Source: Pseudophaeobacter leonis
GTDB taxonomy: Bacteria > Pseudomonadota > Alphaproteobacteria > Rhodobacterales > Rhodobacteraceae
Length of the DNA stretch: 64,000 bases
NCBI RefSeq assembly: GCF_002087335.1
Contig: NZ_MWVJ01000105.1
Span: 91,419-155,418 of the forward strand
Reading direction: 5' to 3'
Below, piece after piece: positions 1 through 8,677 of this stretch (position 1 is its first letter; every line of letters begins with the position of its first letter). A program made the translations under genes and the position numbers. The notes below the pieces were generated by a model. The model was not told the DNA's origin, made no database searches, and saw only the letters and a program-made list of their open reading frames with translations.

Positions 1-198
1 GTAGGCATTCGGCCTGCACGGAACCTGTCGTCTTTCAGGTTTCCACCGACACCTGCGAACCGCATTGGCGGGATCGCCCCGGTATGGAGATGAGACACGA
101 TGTCTTGCGACCCTACTACCCATGTGCCGAAGTGAATGCCTTCGGTGAAAAACACCCATCAGAAGGGGCGGTTCAGCGATACGTCCCGATTTTTCGTC

Positions 199-381
199 AT
201 GAACGAACTGAAGTCAGTCCGTTTTGTGGCGGATGACGAAATCCGGGCCCTCGAAACTTTCTATCACCAGGTACTGTATAATCTGGTGGATGCGAAGAAG
301 AAGGGTAATAAGCCACAAAGGCAAAACCGTGACAAAGCAAACGGTCGGGCGCCATCTTTTGGGAAAGGCGGCCGAAATTGA
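199..381 (+). CDS. Small basic protein overlapping the recombinase start
   Basis: Encodes 60 aa from ATG 199; an in-frame upstream start at 136 would give 81 aa but lacks a clear ribosome binding site. The first half is acidic/aromatic (residues about 10-25 include DDEIRALETFYHQ), and the second half is strongly basic (KKKGNKPQRQNRDK around 34-47). Its stop codon overlaps the TTG start of the serine recombinase by four bases (TTGA), so the two are probably translationally coupled. No family is recognised. The coupling suggests a helper or regulator of the recombinase, which is inference only. Confidence 0.5.
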   Translation: MNELKSVRFVADDEIRALETFYHQVLYNLVDAKKKGNKPQRQNRDKANGRAPSFGKGGRN

Positions 382-1953
382 GCTACCCCTTTGGCAATGC
401 CCTTTCTGAAACCGAATCCAACGCAATCGCCTATGGGCGGGTCTCAACCAATCGTCAGGCAGAGCACGAACTTTCGATCGCAGAGCAGCTACAAAGCATA
501 AACAGATTCTGCGAAACATGGGGGATCAACGTTGTTCACGAATACAAGGATGCGCACACCGGTCGTGAAATGGACGGTCGTTCAATCGATGAAATTGTCG
601 ACCTGATCGAAAGCGGTACCGAGTCGATAAACATGCTGATCGTCCATTCCTTCAGTCGTCTGGCTCGGGATGCATTTGCACTCGAAATGCTCCGGCGCAA
701 GCTCGAGAAATGCGGTGTTCAGATCATCAGCATTACGCAGCCCATAGATGATACGCCGACCGGTGATCTGCTTCGTCAGGTGATAAGTGCATTCGACGAA
801 TACAATTCGAATGAAATCGCCAAACATGTCACACGAACCATGAGGTTCAATGCGGAGCAAGGCTTTTGGAACGGAGGCATTCCCCCCTTCGGGTATTGTG
901 TAGACGAAGCTGGCAAGCGGGGCAAAAAGACTAAGAAAAAGTTGGCGGTGGATGCCAATGAAGCCGAGGATGTTCTTCTGATCTACACGCTGTATCTCGA
1001 CGGTGACGGATAATCCGGTCCTTTGGGGGTCAAGAAGGTCGCGCAATGGCTGAATGCTGCTGGCCGCCCTCGTCGGGGAAAATACTGGAACCACTGGTCA
1101 GCTTCATCGGGTCCTGACGGATACCATTTATATCGGTGAGAATGTCTTCGGGAAAAAGAAGCCGAAGGATGAGCAAATCATCGTGGAGGTTCCCGCCATT
1201 ATCGAAGCTGCCATCTTCGACAAGGTTCAGGCGCGGTTGCGTAAGCATCATCCAATCAAGACCCCTCCCAGGGAAGTTAGCAGCCCGATCCTGCTCACTG
1301 GAACCGCCCGCTGCGGACATTGCGGCGGCGGGATGATCCTGTCGACGGGGAAAAGCAACCAGTACCGGTACTGCACCTGCAGCAACCACAAGCGGAAAGG
1401 CAAATCTGTCTGCGATGGGCAGAACGTACCGATGGAAGTGCTGGATGGCATCGTGACAGACGCATTGGTGAGTGCCCTCGATGATATGAAGCGCAGCAAA
1501 CAAGTTCTGGAGGCGCTTTCCCAGCGCATGGACGCCCGCAACATCGACGAAAGGTCCCGGACTGCCGAGCTTAACCGCGTGATGAAGGACAAGGAGCAGG
1601 CTGTTGTCCGCCTTTACCAGGCGATCGAAAAAGGTGTGTTCGATCTGGATGACGAATTGTTTCGGGTTCAATATCAGACGGCATGCTCGGAACGAGATAT
1701 TGTTCGTGCCAAGCTCGATGCACTGACCCGCGACAGGGATGTGCGCATGCAAATGTCCCCGACGCAGGTGGCTGAATTCGGCCATTTCCTCAGAAATGCG
1801 CTTCGGGAAGGACCTGTTGCGTTCCGGAAGCAGTATATCAAGACATTTCTGCATAGTGTTGTCGTGTCGGGTGATGTGATCCATCTCGTGCCCCGTGATG
1901 ACGCAGAAGAACCCCCTGACGTTCATAGCGGCAAGAAACCGAAAAAAATCTGA
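378..1953 (+). pseudogene. Large serine recombinase, interrupted by a stop and a frameshift
   Basis: The ancestral product is about 525 aa, normal for the large serine recombinase family that integrates and excises mobile elements. The N-terminal resolvase domain has the AYGRVSTNRQ motif with the catalytic Ser and the FSRLARD arginine motif near residues 90-97. The central Recombinase domain and a zinc-ribbon-like CGHCGG motif (near 1315) follow, and then a coiled-coil-rich C-terminus. The start is TTG 378. Reading breaks at an in-frame TAA (1011-1013). The text after it continues in the same frame (SGPLGVKKVAQWLNAAGRP) to about 1088, where one extra base in TGGAACC shifts the frame; the rest reads cleanly from about 1090 to 1953. 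Two lesions make it inactive as written. It marks the island as a mobile element, but no att sites were found. Confidence 0.85.
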
Positions 1954-1964
1954 TGTGATGCGTT

Positions 1965-2006
1965 CGAACCTTCAGGGGTTTCTCGGTGAACCCCATGAAG
2001 GTTTCG
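1965..2006. other. Long imperfect inverted repeat after the recombinase
   Basis: CGAACCTTCA-GGGGTT is followed, after an 8-base loop, by AACCCC-A-TGAAGGTTTCG. The arms are complementary over about 16 bp with one bulged A and one extra T. It lies 12 bases past the recombinase stop. It has no T-run, so it is a poor intrinsic terminator; a recombinase-related site or a transcript-stabilising hairpin are alternatives. Confidence 0.45.
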
Positions 2007-2097
2007 ATCCCGACCACATCCAAAAAGCGCCGGAAAGGAGAGAAAGGCGCTCTTGAGGCCGCCAATGGTTGGCGAGCCATTAGCACAGGAGGTAACC

Positions 2098-2475
2098 ATG
2101 TGCTCATTCATCCCTCGTCCCCTCGCCGAGCTCCAAGAGTTCGCCAGGTTTCATTACGAGCCTCTTCAAAACGCTGCTTTGCTGCTGGCTGGTCCGTTCG
2201 CACTGAAGCGCGTTCAAACGCTGTTGGATGACGTTCTCAGTTCGGCAACGATCACACGCCGGCTGCAAGTGGGCGTCGTTGATGTCCACAAACTGCTTTC
2301 GCTCTACCACGTGAATAATCCGGATCGGATCGAAGCTGCGTATTTCGCCGAAATCGACATGTGCGATCCCTTCATTGAGGACATCTGTCTGATGACTGAG
2401 GCGCTCACCGACATTTTGTATCGACTCGACCTCGATCCCGGTCAGCCGCTGGCTGACTATCTAATTGCCGCCTGA
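2098..2475 (+). CDS. Conserved-looking hypothetical protein, 125 aa
   Basis: The start is ATG 2098, chosen because a strong Shine-Dalgarno (AGGAGGT) ends five bases upstream; a longer in-frame start at 2053 lacks one. The product is a mostly alpha-helical, soluble, acidic protein with no signal peptide or membrane segment, and the C-terminal part (EALTDILYRLDLDPGQP) is typical of a helix followed by a proline-containing turn. No family is recognised. It lies downstream of the recombinase and upstream of a second small unknown gene, separated by two hairpins, and may be a cargo gene of the same element. Confidence 0.6.
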   Translation: MCSFIPRPLAELQEFARFHYEPLQNAALLLAGPFALKRVQTLLDDVLSSATITRRLQVGVVDVHKLLSLYHVNNPDRIEAAYFAEIDMCDPFIEDICLMTEALTDILYRLDLDPGQPLADYLIAA

Positions 2476-2486
2476 CGCAGGCACAG

Positions 2487-2513
2487 GCCAGCCGAGATTT
2501 CGGCTGGCTTCTT
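2487..2513 (+). terminator. Intrinsic terminator hairpin
   Basis: GCCAGCCGA, loop GATT, TCGGCTGGC: a perfect 9-bp stem followed by TTCTT, 12 bases after the stop of the 125-aa gene. A second perfect 6-bp hairpin (GGCAGG-CAT-CCTGCC, 2517-2531) follows immediately. Confidence 0.65.
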
Positions 2514-2555
2514 GAGGGCAGGCATCCTGCCTGACCCATTGCGAAAGGAGCAAAT

Positions 2556-2975
2556 ATGTTCGAGCAAACATTGGAAGAGCTGGCATTCGACTGCCTACGT
2601 GTCGGGCGTCAGCTCGGCAGTGCCTGCGAAAACGCCGATATTTCCGTCCCGCCGGAAATGGCCAAAAATTTCCATCAACTGATGGAACGCCTCTCCGAAG
2701 GCGAGATCCTGTGCATCAAGGAATTTCAGTCCCTCGAAGAGCTTCGCTTGCTGATCAGGGACGCCATGAACGACCTGCGTCCCGGATTCGGGGATCAGGA
2801 ATTCACCCGCTCTTCGGAATCATACGACATCATGCATCGGGAGCTGAAGCTCCTGCACGTTGCGATGGTCTACTATGAACAACTGGTCTACCGCCACAGT
2901 CTGGTGCAGGACCGGCTGACTGCTTTTCGCTGGATGCGCTTCAAGGAGCGCCAGGCGCGGTCTGGGACCGGCTAA
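2556..2975 (+). CDS. Hypothetical protein, 139 aa
   Basis: The start is ATG 2556, with AAGGAG eight bases upstream. The sequence is soluble, helix-rich and acidic in the first 100 residues and ends in a basic tail (RWMRFKERQARSGTG). No known domain is recognised. A similar size, the same strand and a similar position suggest it is a companion of the 125-aa gene at 2098, but no sequence similarity between the two is evident by eye. Confidence 0.55.
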   Translation: MFEQTLEELAFDCLRVGRQLGSACENADISVPPEMAKNFHQLMERLSEGEILCIKEFQSLEELRLLIRDAMNDLRPGFGDQEFTRSSESYDIMHRELKLLHVAMVYYEQLVYRHSLVQDRLTAFRWMRFKERQARSGTG

Positions 2976-3541
2976 ACCAGGGATTCAGCCCGGAGCGGCC
3001 ATCTTACCCAAATCTCTTCTTGACGCGCGCCGTGCCCAGCTTTCGGGGCGACCACGTCATGAGGTTCTCGATGTCTGCTTTCCAGCCCCTGCGCCGAGGG
3101 CCAATTGTCGGCGCGGGACAGTCGAAGGCAATTTGTCCTATGTGGCGAACTTTTCAGCGGGTACGTATTGATATCTGCCCTTCGCGTTGGGATCTGCGCT
3201 GTTCACGTGGGATCGGAATGGCAAGACTGGTCATTGAAGTGTTTCTGATCGCTCCTGCGCTCGAGCGCTATCATCAACACTTCTGGCAAGAGGCTTGGTC
3301 ATTGGCGTGAGACTGGGTTTCCCGCCCCGCCATGAGGTGGCCTTTTAAGGGGTAGCGAAGCAATGGGAAGGTAGCGCGGTGGAAGGTCCGGGTGCAGGGA
3401 GTCGAGAACGATAAGTAGACCATTGATGACTTGCCTGGGTTTCGTCCCGGGCGATTTTTTTGGGACTGATCGATCGCTGATTGCGGATGACTTCACCTGC
3501 CAATAGGTTGGTTGGCAATAAGAAAGAAAAAAAGTGACTCC
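2976..3541. other. No supportable gene; probable rearranged DNA
   Basis: Several open frames of 60-125 codons exist on both strands, but none has a convincing start, codon pattern or recognisable motif. The stretch lies between the small unknown genes and a truncated hsdM, so it probably contains the junction of a deletion or insertion. Confidence 0.4.
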
Positions 3542-3730
3542 ATGCTCACAAGCACAATCCGCATTGAAATCGACCAGATCTGGAAGGCCTTCTGGTCCGG
3601 GGCTGTTTCCAACCCACTGTCGATGACCGAGCCGCAGCCCTTTCTTTCGTTCATCAAGCGATCGGTAGAACCGCACAACCTGTACCTTGTCGCAAGGAGG
3701 TTTGGTGACGTTTTTTCCGTTAGAATATGA
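3542..3730 (+). pseudogene. 5' stub of a type I restriction methylase gene (hsdM)
   Basis: The first 40 or so codons (ATG 3542) match the start of type I DNA methyltransferase M subunits: an MLTS..R.EID.IW..FWSG pattern followed by VSNPLS and a FLSFIKR segment, which corresponds to the N-terminal helical domain of HsdM before the SAM-binding domain. After about 3660 the similarity stops and 22 unrelated codons lead to a stop at 3730. The catalytic NPPY-containing domain, hsdS and hsdR are all absent. This is a deletion remnant, indicating that a type I restriction-modification locus once occupied this site and was cut or replaced by the operon that follows. Confidence 0.65.
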
Positions 3731-3818
3731 CTTAGCTCAAAGAAAAATTACAGGATTTGCCGAAGTGTTAGAAACACCCCCGCATTCTTCAAAGTGGACC
3801 GAGCTCATTGGTGATTGA
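3705..3818 (+). CDS. Small ORF leading the unknown operon, 37 aa
   Basis: GTG 3705 is preceded by a strong AAGGAGG (3694-3700). The encoded peptide begins MTFFPLEYDLAQRKITGF and ends SKWTELIGD. Its stop (3816-3818) overlaps the start of the 942-aa gene, the arrangement of translational coupling. It may be a leader peptide gene, a genuine small subunit, or the end of a longer gene truncated by the deletion that made the hsdM stub. No family is recognised. Confidence 0.4.
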   Translation: MTFFPLEYDLAQRKITGFAEVLETPPHSSKWTELIGD

Positions 3819-6636
3819 CGATCTAAATCAGATTGAGAGGAACCTGGATTCCGCTTGGATTGCAGACGGAGCGTCTCCCTTCATCGCCGACTTGGTCGTT
3901 TCAAATGACATCTTCGACTCCGCCCGACGGGTCGCACGACAGTACCCGATAACGATGTTGCTCCATAGATTTCCAACTCTCGGTGTCTGGGCTGTCCTCT
4001 ATCCGCTTTCGAAAAACTATGAAGCGGCCAGTCGCGAGGTTTATCCGCATCTTGAAGATTTTTTCGGAAAGCCGATCTGTGCTGGTGATAAAGACCTCTT
4101 GAAGTCCCGTTTCCGAAAAGCTGCAAGACATATCGGGATTCCGGTGCCCAGCGGTAACCATCCGACTCAGGTTTTTTTCTCCCCTCTGGGTGTGCCTGAG
4201 CCTCAGCATGACCGACTTGCGCGCGCCTTTCTTCGCACGGCTACTTACAAGGGCCCACCTGCCATCGAAGATACAGTTGCTTCACGTAACTGGCAGCGTA
4301 TTGCTGTTGTTGAGTATTGCCCAAGCCAGAAGCGTCTATATGAAACCATCGTCTTCGATGAATCTGCGCATTATGCGCGTCGCTTTGATGCCTGGCGACG
4401 AGGAGAACCTGGACAGGGCAAGGGTGAACGAACCCTGTTCAAGGCATACGATGATCAGGCGAGCCTGATGGGGCGGAAGAAATCTGATTTCGTAGGACCT
4501 CCATCTCTGATCTGGCAAAGAGACCGGCTCGGCCTTGCAGCAGAGATTTCCGCAAAGCGGCAGGTCATTGCGTGCGGGGCTTTCCCGACACAAATTGCGA
4601 GCGGCAAGCGGATCACGATCAACCCGCCCTGGCCGGAGACCGTTGAATGGACCTCTGGTTCTATGTCGGTTGATGTACCTTTTGCGCCGACCGCACTGGA
4701 AGTTCTTCTCTTCGACGCAGACAGCGGAGCGCTCCTCCAGCGTATTGCGCCCAAAGACCAGCTCGTGGAGGTGCCAGCCTCTCGTCTTGTCGCTCTAAGT
4801 AAGGTGTATTTCCAAAGCCCTTCATTTGGATCAGCGATCTCTACAGCTGACCCAGAAATTTTTTCAGCCTGGATTGAGTGTGGCGAAACGCTGTGCTTCG
4901 AAGGTCGAGCCGATCTCAAGATTTCCCGGCCGGTTGATACGTCTATCTGGTTCGACGGATCAGTACTCGGAAGAAACGGGAGCACTGCCCTCTACGCGAA
5001 TGACCTTAATATCCTGATGTGTCTGGATCCGGATGTTGGCGGGCCGACACGAATTGTCCGCGCAACGATTGAAGGTGTTGCGCGCTTTGTGAGTATCAAT
5101 GTTGACGAGAACAATCAGGCAGCAGTTGCTTTCACGGCGTTCGGGTTTCAAGCCGAAATCGACCCAGGACGGGCGGCCTTTGAGGTTCTTGTGCCGGGAG
5201 CAGCAGGTGATCCAAATGCGCGTGCTGATCTAAAGGCTCAGTGCTGGGTCTGGCCCGGAGTTCCACCTCAGTCAGGCGACCTGACCTTTGCGCCAGTTCC
5301 CAGTAACTACGACCAGGCACGAAGCGCCGGACTTCATGTTGATTCCTATGGCCGCCTTTCGGTCAATGAGCATTCCGACATTGAGACGCCCATTCTTGGC
5401 TTGAAACAAACCGACAGGTCTCTCGAATTCGATCTCGTCGCGCGAAGCGAAAAGCTTTGGCAACAACGCGTTGATCGCGGTCACCGCGTCTACGTTCCCA
5501 AAGGAGACACCCTGCAGTTCGGATACGACAACCGCCACGACACACTTCTCTTGCGGTGCTTTGATCGCGATGCCGATCTCATCGTGCTTGTAGCACTCAT
5601 AAAGCGTCCGTTCATTCAGCGGCAGACTTTTGAGATCGGTGCTGAAAAGCTTGAACTGGATACCGGAGACGATCGCATTGCGATAAGGCGCGCCGATGGA
5701 CATGTCGAAAGTCTGACGCGCCTCAGGCGCGTAAATGACACCGGCGCCCTAAAGGTCAAAGAAAAAGAAAACCTCATCACCTTCTCTATCCGCCCCAACG
5801 AGGATGTCGAAGGCCTTCGCGTTGCACTCCAGCCGGTCAGTGGAGAGCTGGTGGAGGGTGACTACCAATTGGGGCACATGCCTGCCTCGAAACCGGTGAT
5901 CCCTGGGATCAGCGTCGAACAAAATTCGGTGGACCAAATGACCAGTGTCGAGATCCAGGCCGCAAAGCTAACACGTCCTGCACGCCTTCTGTTTTCAAGC
6001 CTCGATGAACAGGGAGTTGCCTCAATCATTCGGGATGCCTCCTTCGCTCCGGTTGCGATTGGCCTCTCTGGAGTTATCGCGAACCCGAGTAGGGCTGATC
6101 TCGCAAAGCTCGCCAACTTCCTCGCTGAGCCAGAGGCTGAGGGTCTTGGTGGACAGTTGAGCCGCACTCTATATCCAAGCTACCGATCTGCCTTCGACAC
6201 TATTGGTTCGAACAGGACAATCGGGTCGGTCAAGCCGGCGCTTAACGTGGTGAGGGGCGATGGCGGCACGGCGCGGCATGACATTGTCGGCGTAGCACCT
6301 TGGGTTTTTGAGGCGCCACTACCGGCTTTGACGGGGTTCTTAGAGGGAACTGGGCTTTCTTCTCTCGATCAAATGCACGTCATTCCCGCGCCAGAACCGC
6401 GACCCGATCTCCGCGTTCAAGATCCTCTTGCGGCTTGGCTTTCTCGCGTGAATTCAGAACACGACCTCCCTAAATCGCTCGACGGGGAAGCTCTTCAGCA
6501 CGCCTTCCGGGCCTTGCGGTTCAGGATGCAGGAACGGGATATGAAGGACCTCCGAGATGACGGGCCTATAGGAAACGCTGCACGCATCATCTGTTCCGCG
6601 CATTCCGAGAAAATAGACGAACTGCGCGCCCTTTGA
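3808..6636 (+). CDS. Large protein of unknown function, 942 aa (candidate defence component)
   Basis: Start TTG 3808 or GTG 3811; both overlap the preceding small ORF, and a stop lies in frame at 3769. The product is soluble, with no signal peptide, membrane segment, P-loop or obvious nuclease motif. Residues 1-250 are helix-rich with aromatic clusters (HRFPTLGVWAVLYPLSKNY near 53-71). Residues about 260-720 look beta-rich, as repeated beta-sandwich-like modules, and the C-terminal 200 residues return to mixed helix. The frame is intact over 2.8 kb despite decay on both sides, which argues for recent or continuing selection. It is followed by a 73-aa gene and a DUF1998-type helicase. A large unknown protein followed by a helicase of this class resembles the layout of Druantia type III (DruH-DruE), but the protein itself was not recognised and that link is only a hypothesis. 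Confidence 0.7.
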   Translation: MVIDDLNQIERNLDSAWIADGASPFIADLVVSNDIFDSARRVARQYPITMLLHRFPTLGVWAVLYPLSKNYEAASREVYPHLEDFFGKPICAGDKDLLKSRFRKAARHIGIPVPSGNHPTQVFFSPLGVPEPQHDRLARAFLRTATYKGPPAIEDTVASRNWQRIAVVEYCPSQKRLYETIVFDESAHYARRFDAWRRGEPGQGKGERTLFKAYDDQASLMGRKKSDFVGPPSLIWQRDRLGLAAEISAKRQVIACGAFPTQIASGKRITINPPWPETVEWTSGSMSVDVPFAPTALEVLLFDADSGALLQRIAPKDQLVEVPASRLVALSKVYFQSPSFGSAISTADPEIFSAWIECGETLCFEGRADLKISRPVDTSIWFDGSVLGRNGSTALYANDLNILMCLDPDVGGPTRIVRATIEGVARFVSINVDENNQAAVAFTAFGFQAEIDPGRAAFEVLVPGAAGDPNARADLKAQCWVWPGVPPQSGDLTFAPVPSNYDQARSAGLHVDSYGRLSVNEHSDIETPILGLKQTDRSLEFDLVARSEKLWQQRVDRGHRVYVPKGDTLQFGYDNRHDTLLLRCFDRDADLIVLVALIKRPFIQRQTFEIGAEKLELDTGDDRIAIRRADGHVESLTRLRRVNDTGALKVKEKENLITFSIRPNEDVEGLRVALQPVSGELVEGDYQLGHMPASKPVIPGISVEQNSVDQMTSVEIQAAKLTRPARLLFSSLDEQGVASIIRDASFAPVAIGLSGVIANPSRADLAKLANFLAEPEAEGLGGQLSRTLYPSYRSAFDTIGSNRTIGSVKPALNVVRGDGGTARHDIVGVAPWVFEAPLPALTGFLEGTGLSSLDQMHVIPAPEPRPDLRVQDPLAAWLSRVNSEHDLPKSLDGEALQHAFRALRFRMQERDMKDLRDDGPIGNAARIICSAHSEKIDELRAL

Positions 6637-6655
6637 TACGGAAGGTGGAGGTGAT

Positions 6656-6877
6656 GTGTTTCCGGCCAAAGTTGCAGTTCAAGTCGAACGCTTCGCCCGG
6701 GCTGCCACACACCGCCGCGCCGGTGATTTCATGGCCGATCTCTCGTCACGAACAGGGCTTGCCCAAGAGGACTTGGGGCCCGCAATGACCATGATGATCC
6801 GCGCTGGCATTCACTTCTTCGTCTATTTTCGAGCCCTTTGGGCGAACGCCATGACCGTCGAGGTTTCCACTAAATGA
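6656..6877 (+). CDS. Small protein between the 942-aa protein and the helicase, 73 aa
   Basis: GTG 6656 has GGAGG four bases upstream. The stop overlaps the ATG of the helicase (TAAATGA region, 6874-6877), and the gap from the 942-aa gene is 19 bases, so all are in one operon. Residues 1-45 are helical and charged (QVERFARAATHRRAGDFMADL); residues 46-65 are hydrophobic and aromatic (IRAGIHFFVYFRALW). No family is recognised. It could be an intact small subunit or a fragment of a larger gene. Confidence 0.45.
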   Translation: MFPAKVAVQVERFARAATHRRAGDFMADLSSRTGLAQEDLGPAMTMMIRAGIHFFVYFRALWANAMTVEVSTK

Positions 6878-8556
6878 CCATTCTTGATCCCAATTCTTAT
6901 CGCGAGAGCTTGAACCAGACACTTGCACGTTTCGTTGCTACATCATCACCGATCAACGAGGTGCGAGCGCCGCGGCTCGCTGAACAATTGCGAGAAAAGA
7001 TCGGATCACTTCAATTCGTAAAAGGGCCGTTCGTTGAAACCCTTCCCGACTTTGAAAAGGGTCGAAGTCTTGAGCAGCTTCACCAAGCCAGTATCCTCGA
7101 CCCGCGTTGGATCGCCTTTGGAGAAAACGATGCGAACGTCTGGACCCGAGCGCTCCATGCGCACCAGGAAGAGGCGATGTTGCGCGAACCATACGTGGAG
7201 GCTTGGGGCGGACCGGTTGGCTTGACGGCAACGCCCGGCGGCGGGCAACGGAAACTTTTACGTCTTGTTCCTGGCGGCATTGCCATTGAGGAAGATGAGG
7301 AAGACACTGACGACAGTACGGGACAGGTCATCTACTTCGACCCGAATACCGGGAGCTGGATGGAGGAAGAGGCCAGCGGTGGTGTTGCTCTTGAGAGCGT
7401 CGAGCTCAGGGAAGATCCTGATGATGGTGCACTCTACATGCACAGGTGCGCGGCCTGTAATCACCGCTCCTCTCGCTATCCCGAGCCTATCACTACTGTC
7501 AGGCCAGGTGACGAGGCTCTTGCCGCCGTTGCCGCACAGTCGATTCTCGAAGCGATGCCTAAGCGTGACCACGGTGACAACCCACCTATGAGTGGTCGAA
7601 ACCTATTGGTTTTTTCTGACAACCGACAGGATGCTGCGTTTTTCGCGCCTTTTTTTGAGCGAACCTCAAGGCAGCAAGCGCTGCGCAGCGCTATCCTGCG
7701 CGCCGTTGACGCCAACGGGGAAATCGACATCGACAATCTTGTCACCGCTGTGCGCAATGAGCTTCGAAGAGACGGGCTACGTCTCTACCGGCCAGGCGTT
7801 TTAGCAGAGCTTGAAACTGGCACAAACGAAAGCCTTCGCCTGAAGGCCCTGATCGTTGCCGAACTGACTACCTTGGGGCGCGGCCGGCTCGGCCTCGAAG
7901 GCTTTGGTCGCCTTGGCGTAAATTACGTGGGTTTCGACCGCGTGATTGCAGCCGTCGAGAAAGCGATGCCTGGAAAATTGAGACCTTATGCCGAGGCCTT
8001 TGCGAGATACGTTCTCAAGATGATCCGTGATTATCGTGCAGTTTCCGATCAGCACTCAAGCATGATCGACCTCGATGATGAGAGCATTTGGACACGCATC
8101 GCTGCTCAGCCATCACGGTGTTTTACGCGAGAAAAAAATCCCCGCGCAAAGGTCGCAATGAATCTGGTACCTGCTGGAAACCGGCCTAATCGGTTCACGG
8201 CACTAATCAAAAAAATGGCAACGGCGACCGGTGAAAATCTCAAGAATTCAGATGTCCTCGACGTCATCACCGCCTTCTGGAAGGCCATGGAAACCCGCAA
8301 ATGCCGCGACGCGATTGCCACCTGCGGCGCTCATGCCGTCATCCCACCTCGCAAGAATGCCCAACCGTGGAAACCCACGAGCACCGGGGCCACCGCCAGA
8401 AACGAAGCGATCAATGCCTCGCGATATCTGGGACGTGCTATTTGGAGAAAGTGGAGCGGATACCACCGCCGGAGCCGTATCGAAACGAAGATGCATTGTT
8501 TGAAAAAAACTGGGCCAGCGCCTTGTGGCGCGTTACTTCGACAGGCGGGCCGCTGA
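6874..8556 (+). pseudogene. DUF1998/MrfA-type superfamily 2 helicase with the ATPase core deleted
   Basis: Residues 1-101 look like the N-terminus of a large DEAD/DEAH helicase up to the Q-motif region (LHAHQEEAM at 94-102). The sequence then jumps to GGPVGLTATPGGG at 112-124, and Walker A (GxGKT) and the DEAD/DEAH box are absent. From about residue 244 it has LLVFSDNRQDAAFF, a signature of the YprA/MrfA/DUF1998 helicases used in repair and in defence systems such as Druantia (DruE). One CxxC (CAAC, near residue 192) of a probable zinc site remains. Beyond about residue 465 the translation loses family character, so a frameshift or rearrangement near 8270-8320 is likely. At 560 aa it is far shorter than intact members (over 1,000 aa). 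It cannot hydrolyse ATP as written. Confidence 0.6.
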
Positions 8557-8677
8557 AATCCAGGTCCGCATCTTCTGCTCTGAAATTTGCTGTGTAGCTG
8601 TGCTGTGAACAGCTTGAGTTCCTGTCAAAAGCCATACTGAGCCAAGTGCTGCAACACTTCCGATAGGAGGCCAGTGT

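Noticed and set aside
1..198. Open frame from position 3 to 233
   Set aside because: No start visible in the window, no motif, and overlap with the small gene at 199.
1030..1926. Minus-strand open frame of 298 codons
   Set aside because: Antisense to the second half of the serine recombinase.
1961..1980. GTTCGAACC, resembling a tRNA T-arm
   Set aside because: No acceptor, D or anticodon stem fits around it; it is part of the inverted repeat.
3020..3310. Plus-strand open frame of 96 codons before the hsdM stub
   Set aside because: No ribosome binding site, poor codon pattern and no motif.
3808..8556. Assigning the operon to DISARM, Dpd or Druantia outright
   Set aside because: DISARM methylases and the PLD gene are absent, no Dpd gene is present, and the 942-aa protein could not be matched to DruH by sight; left as a hypothesis.
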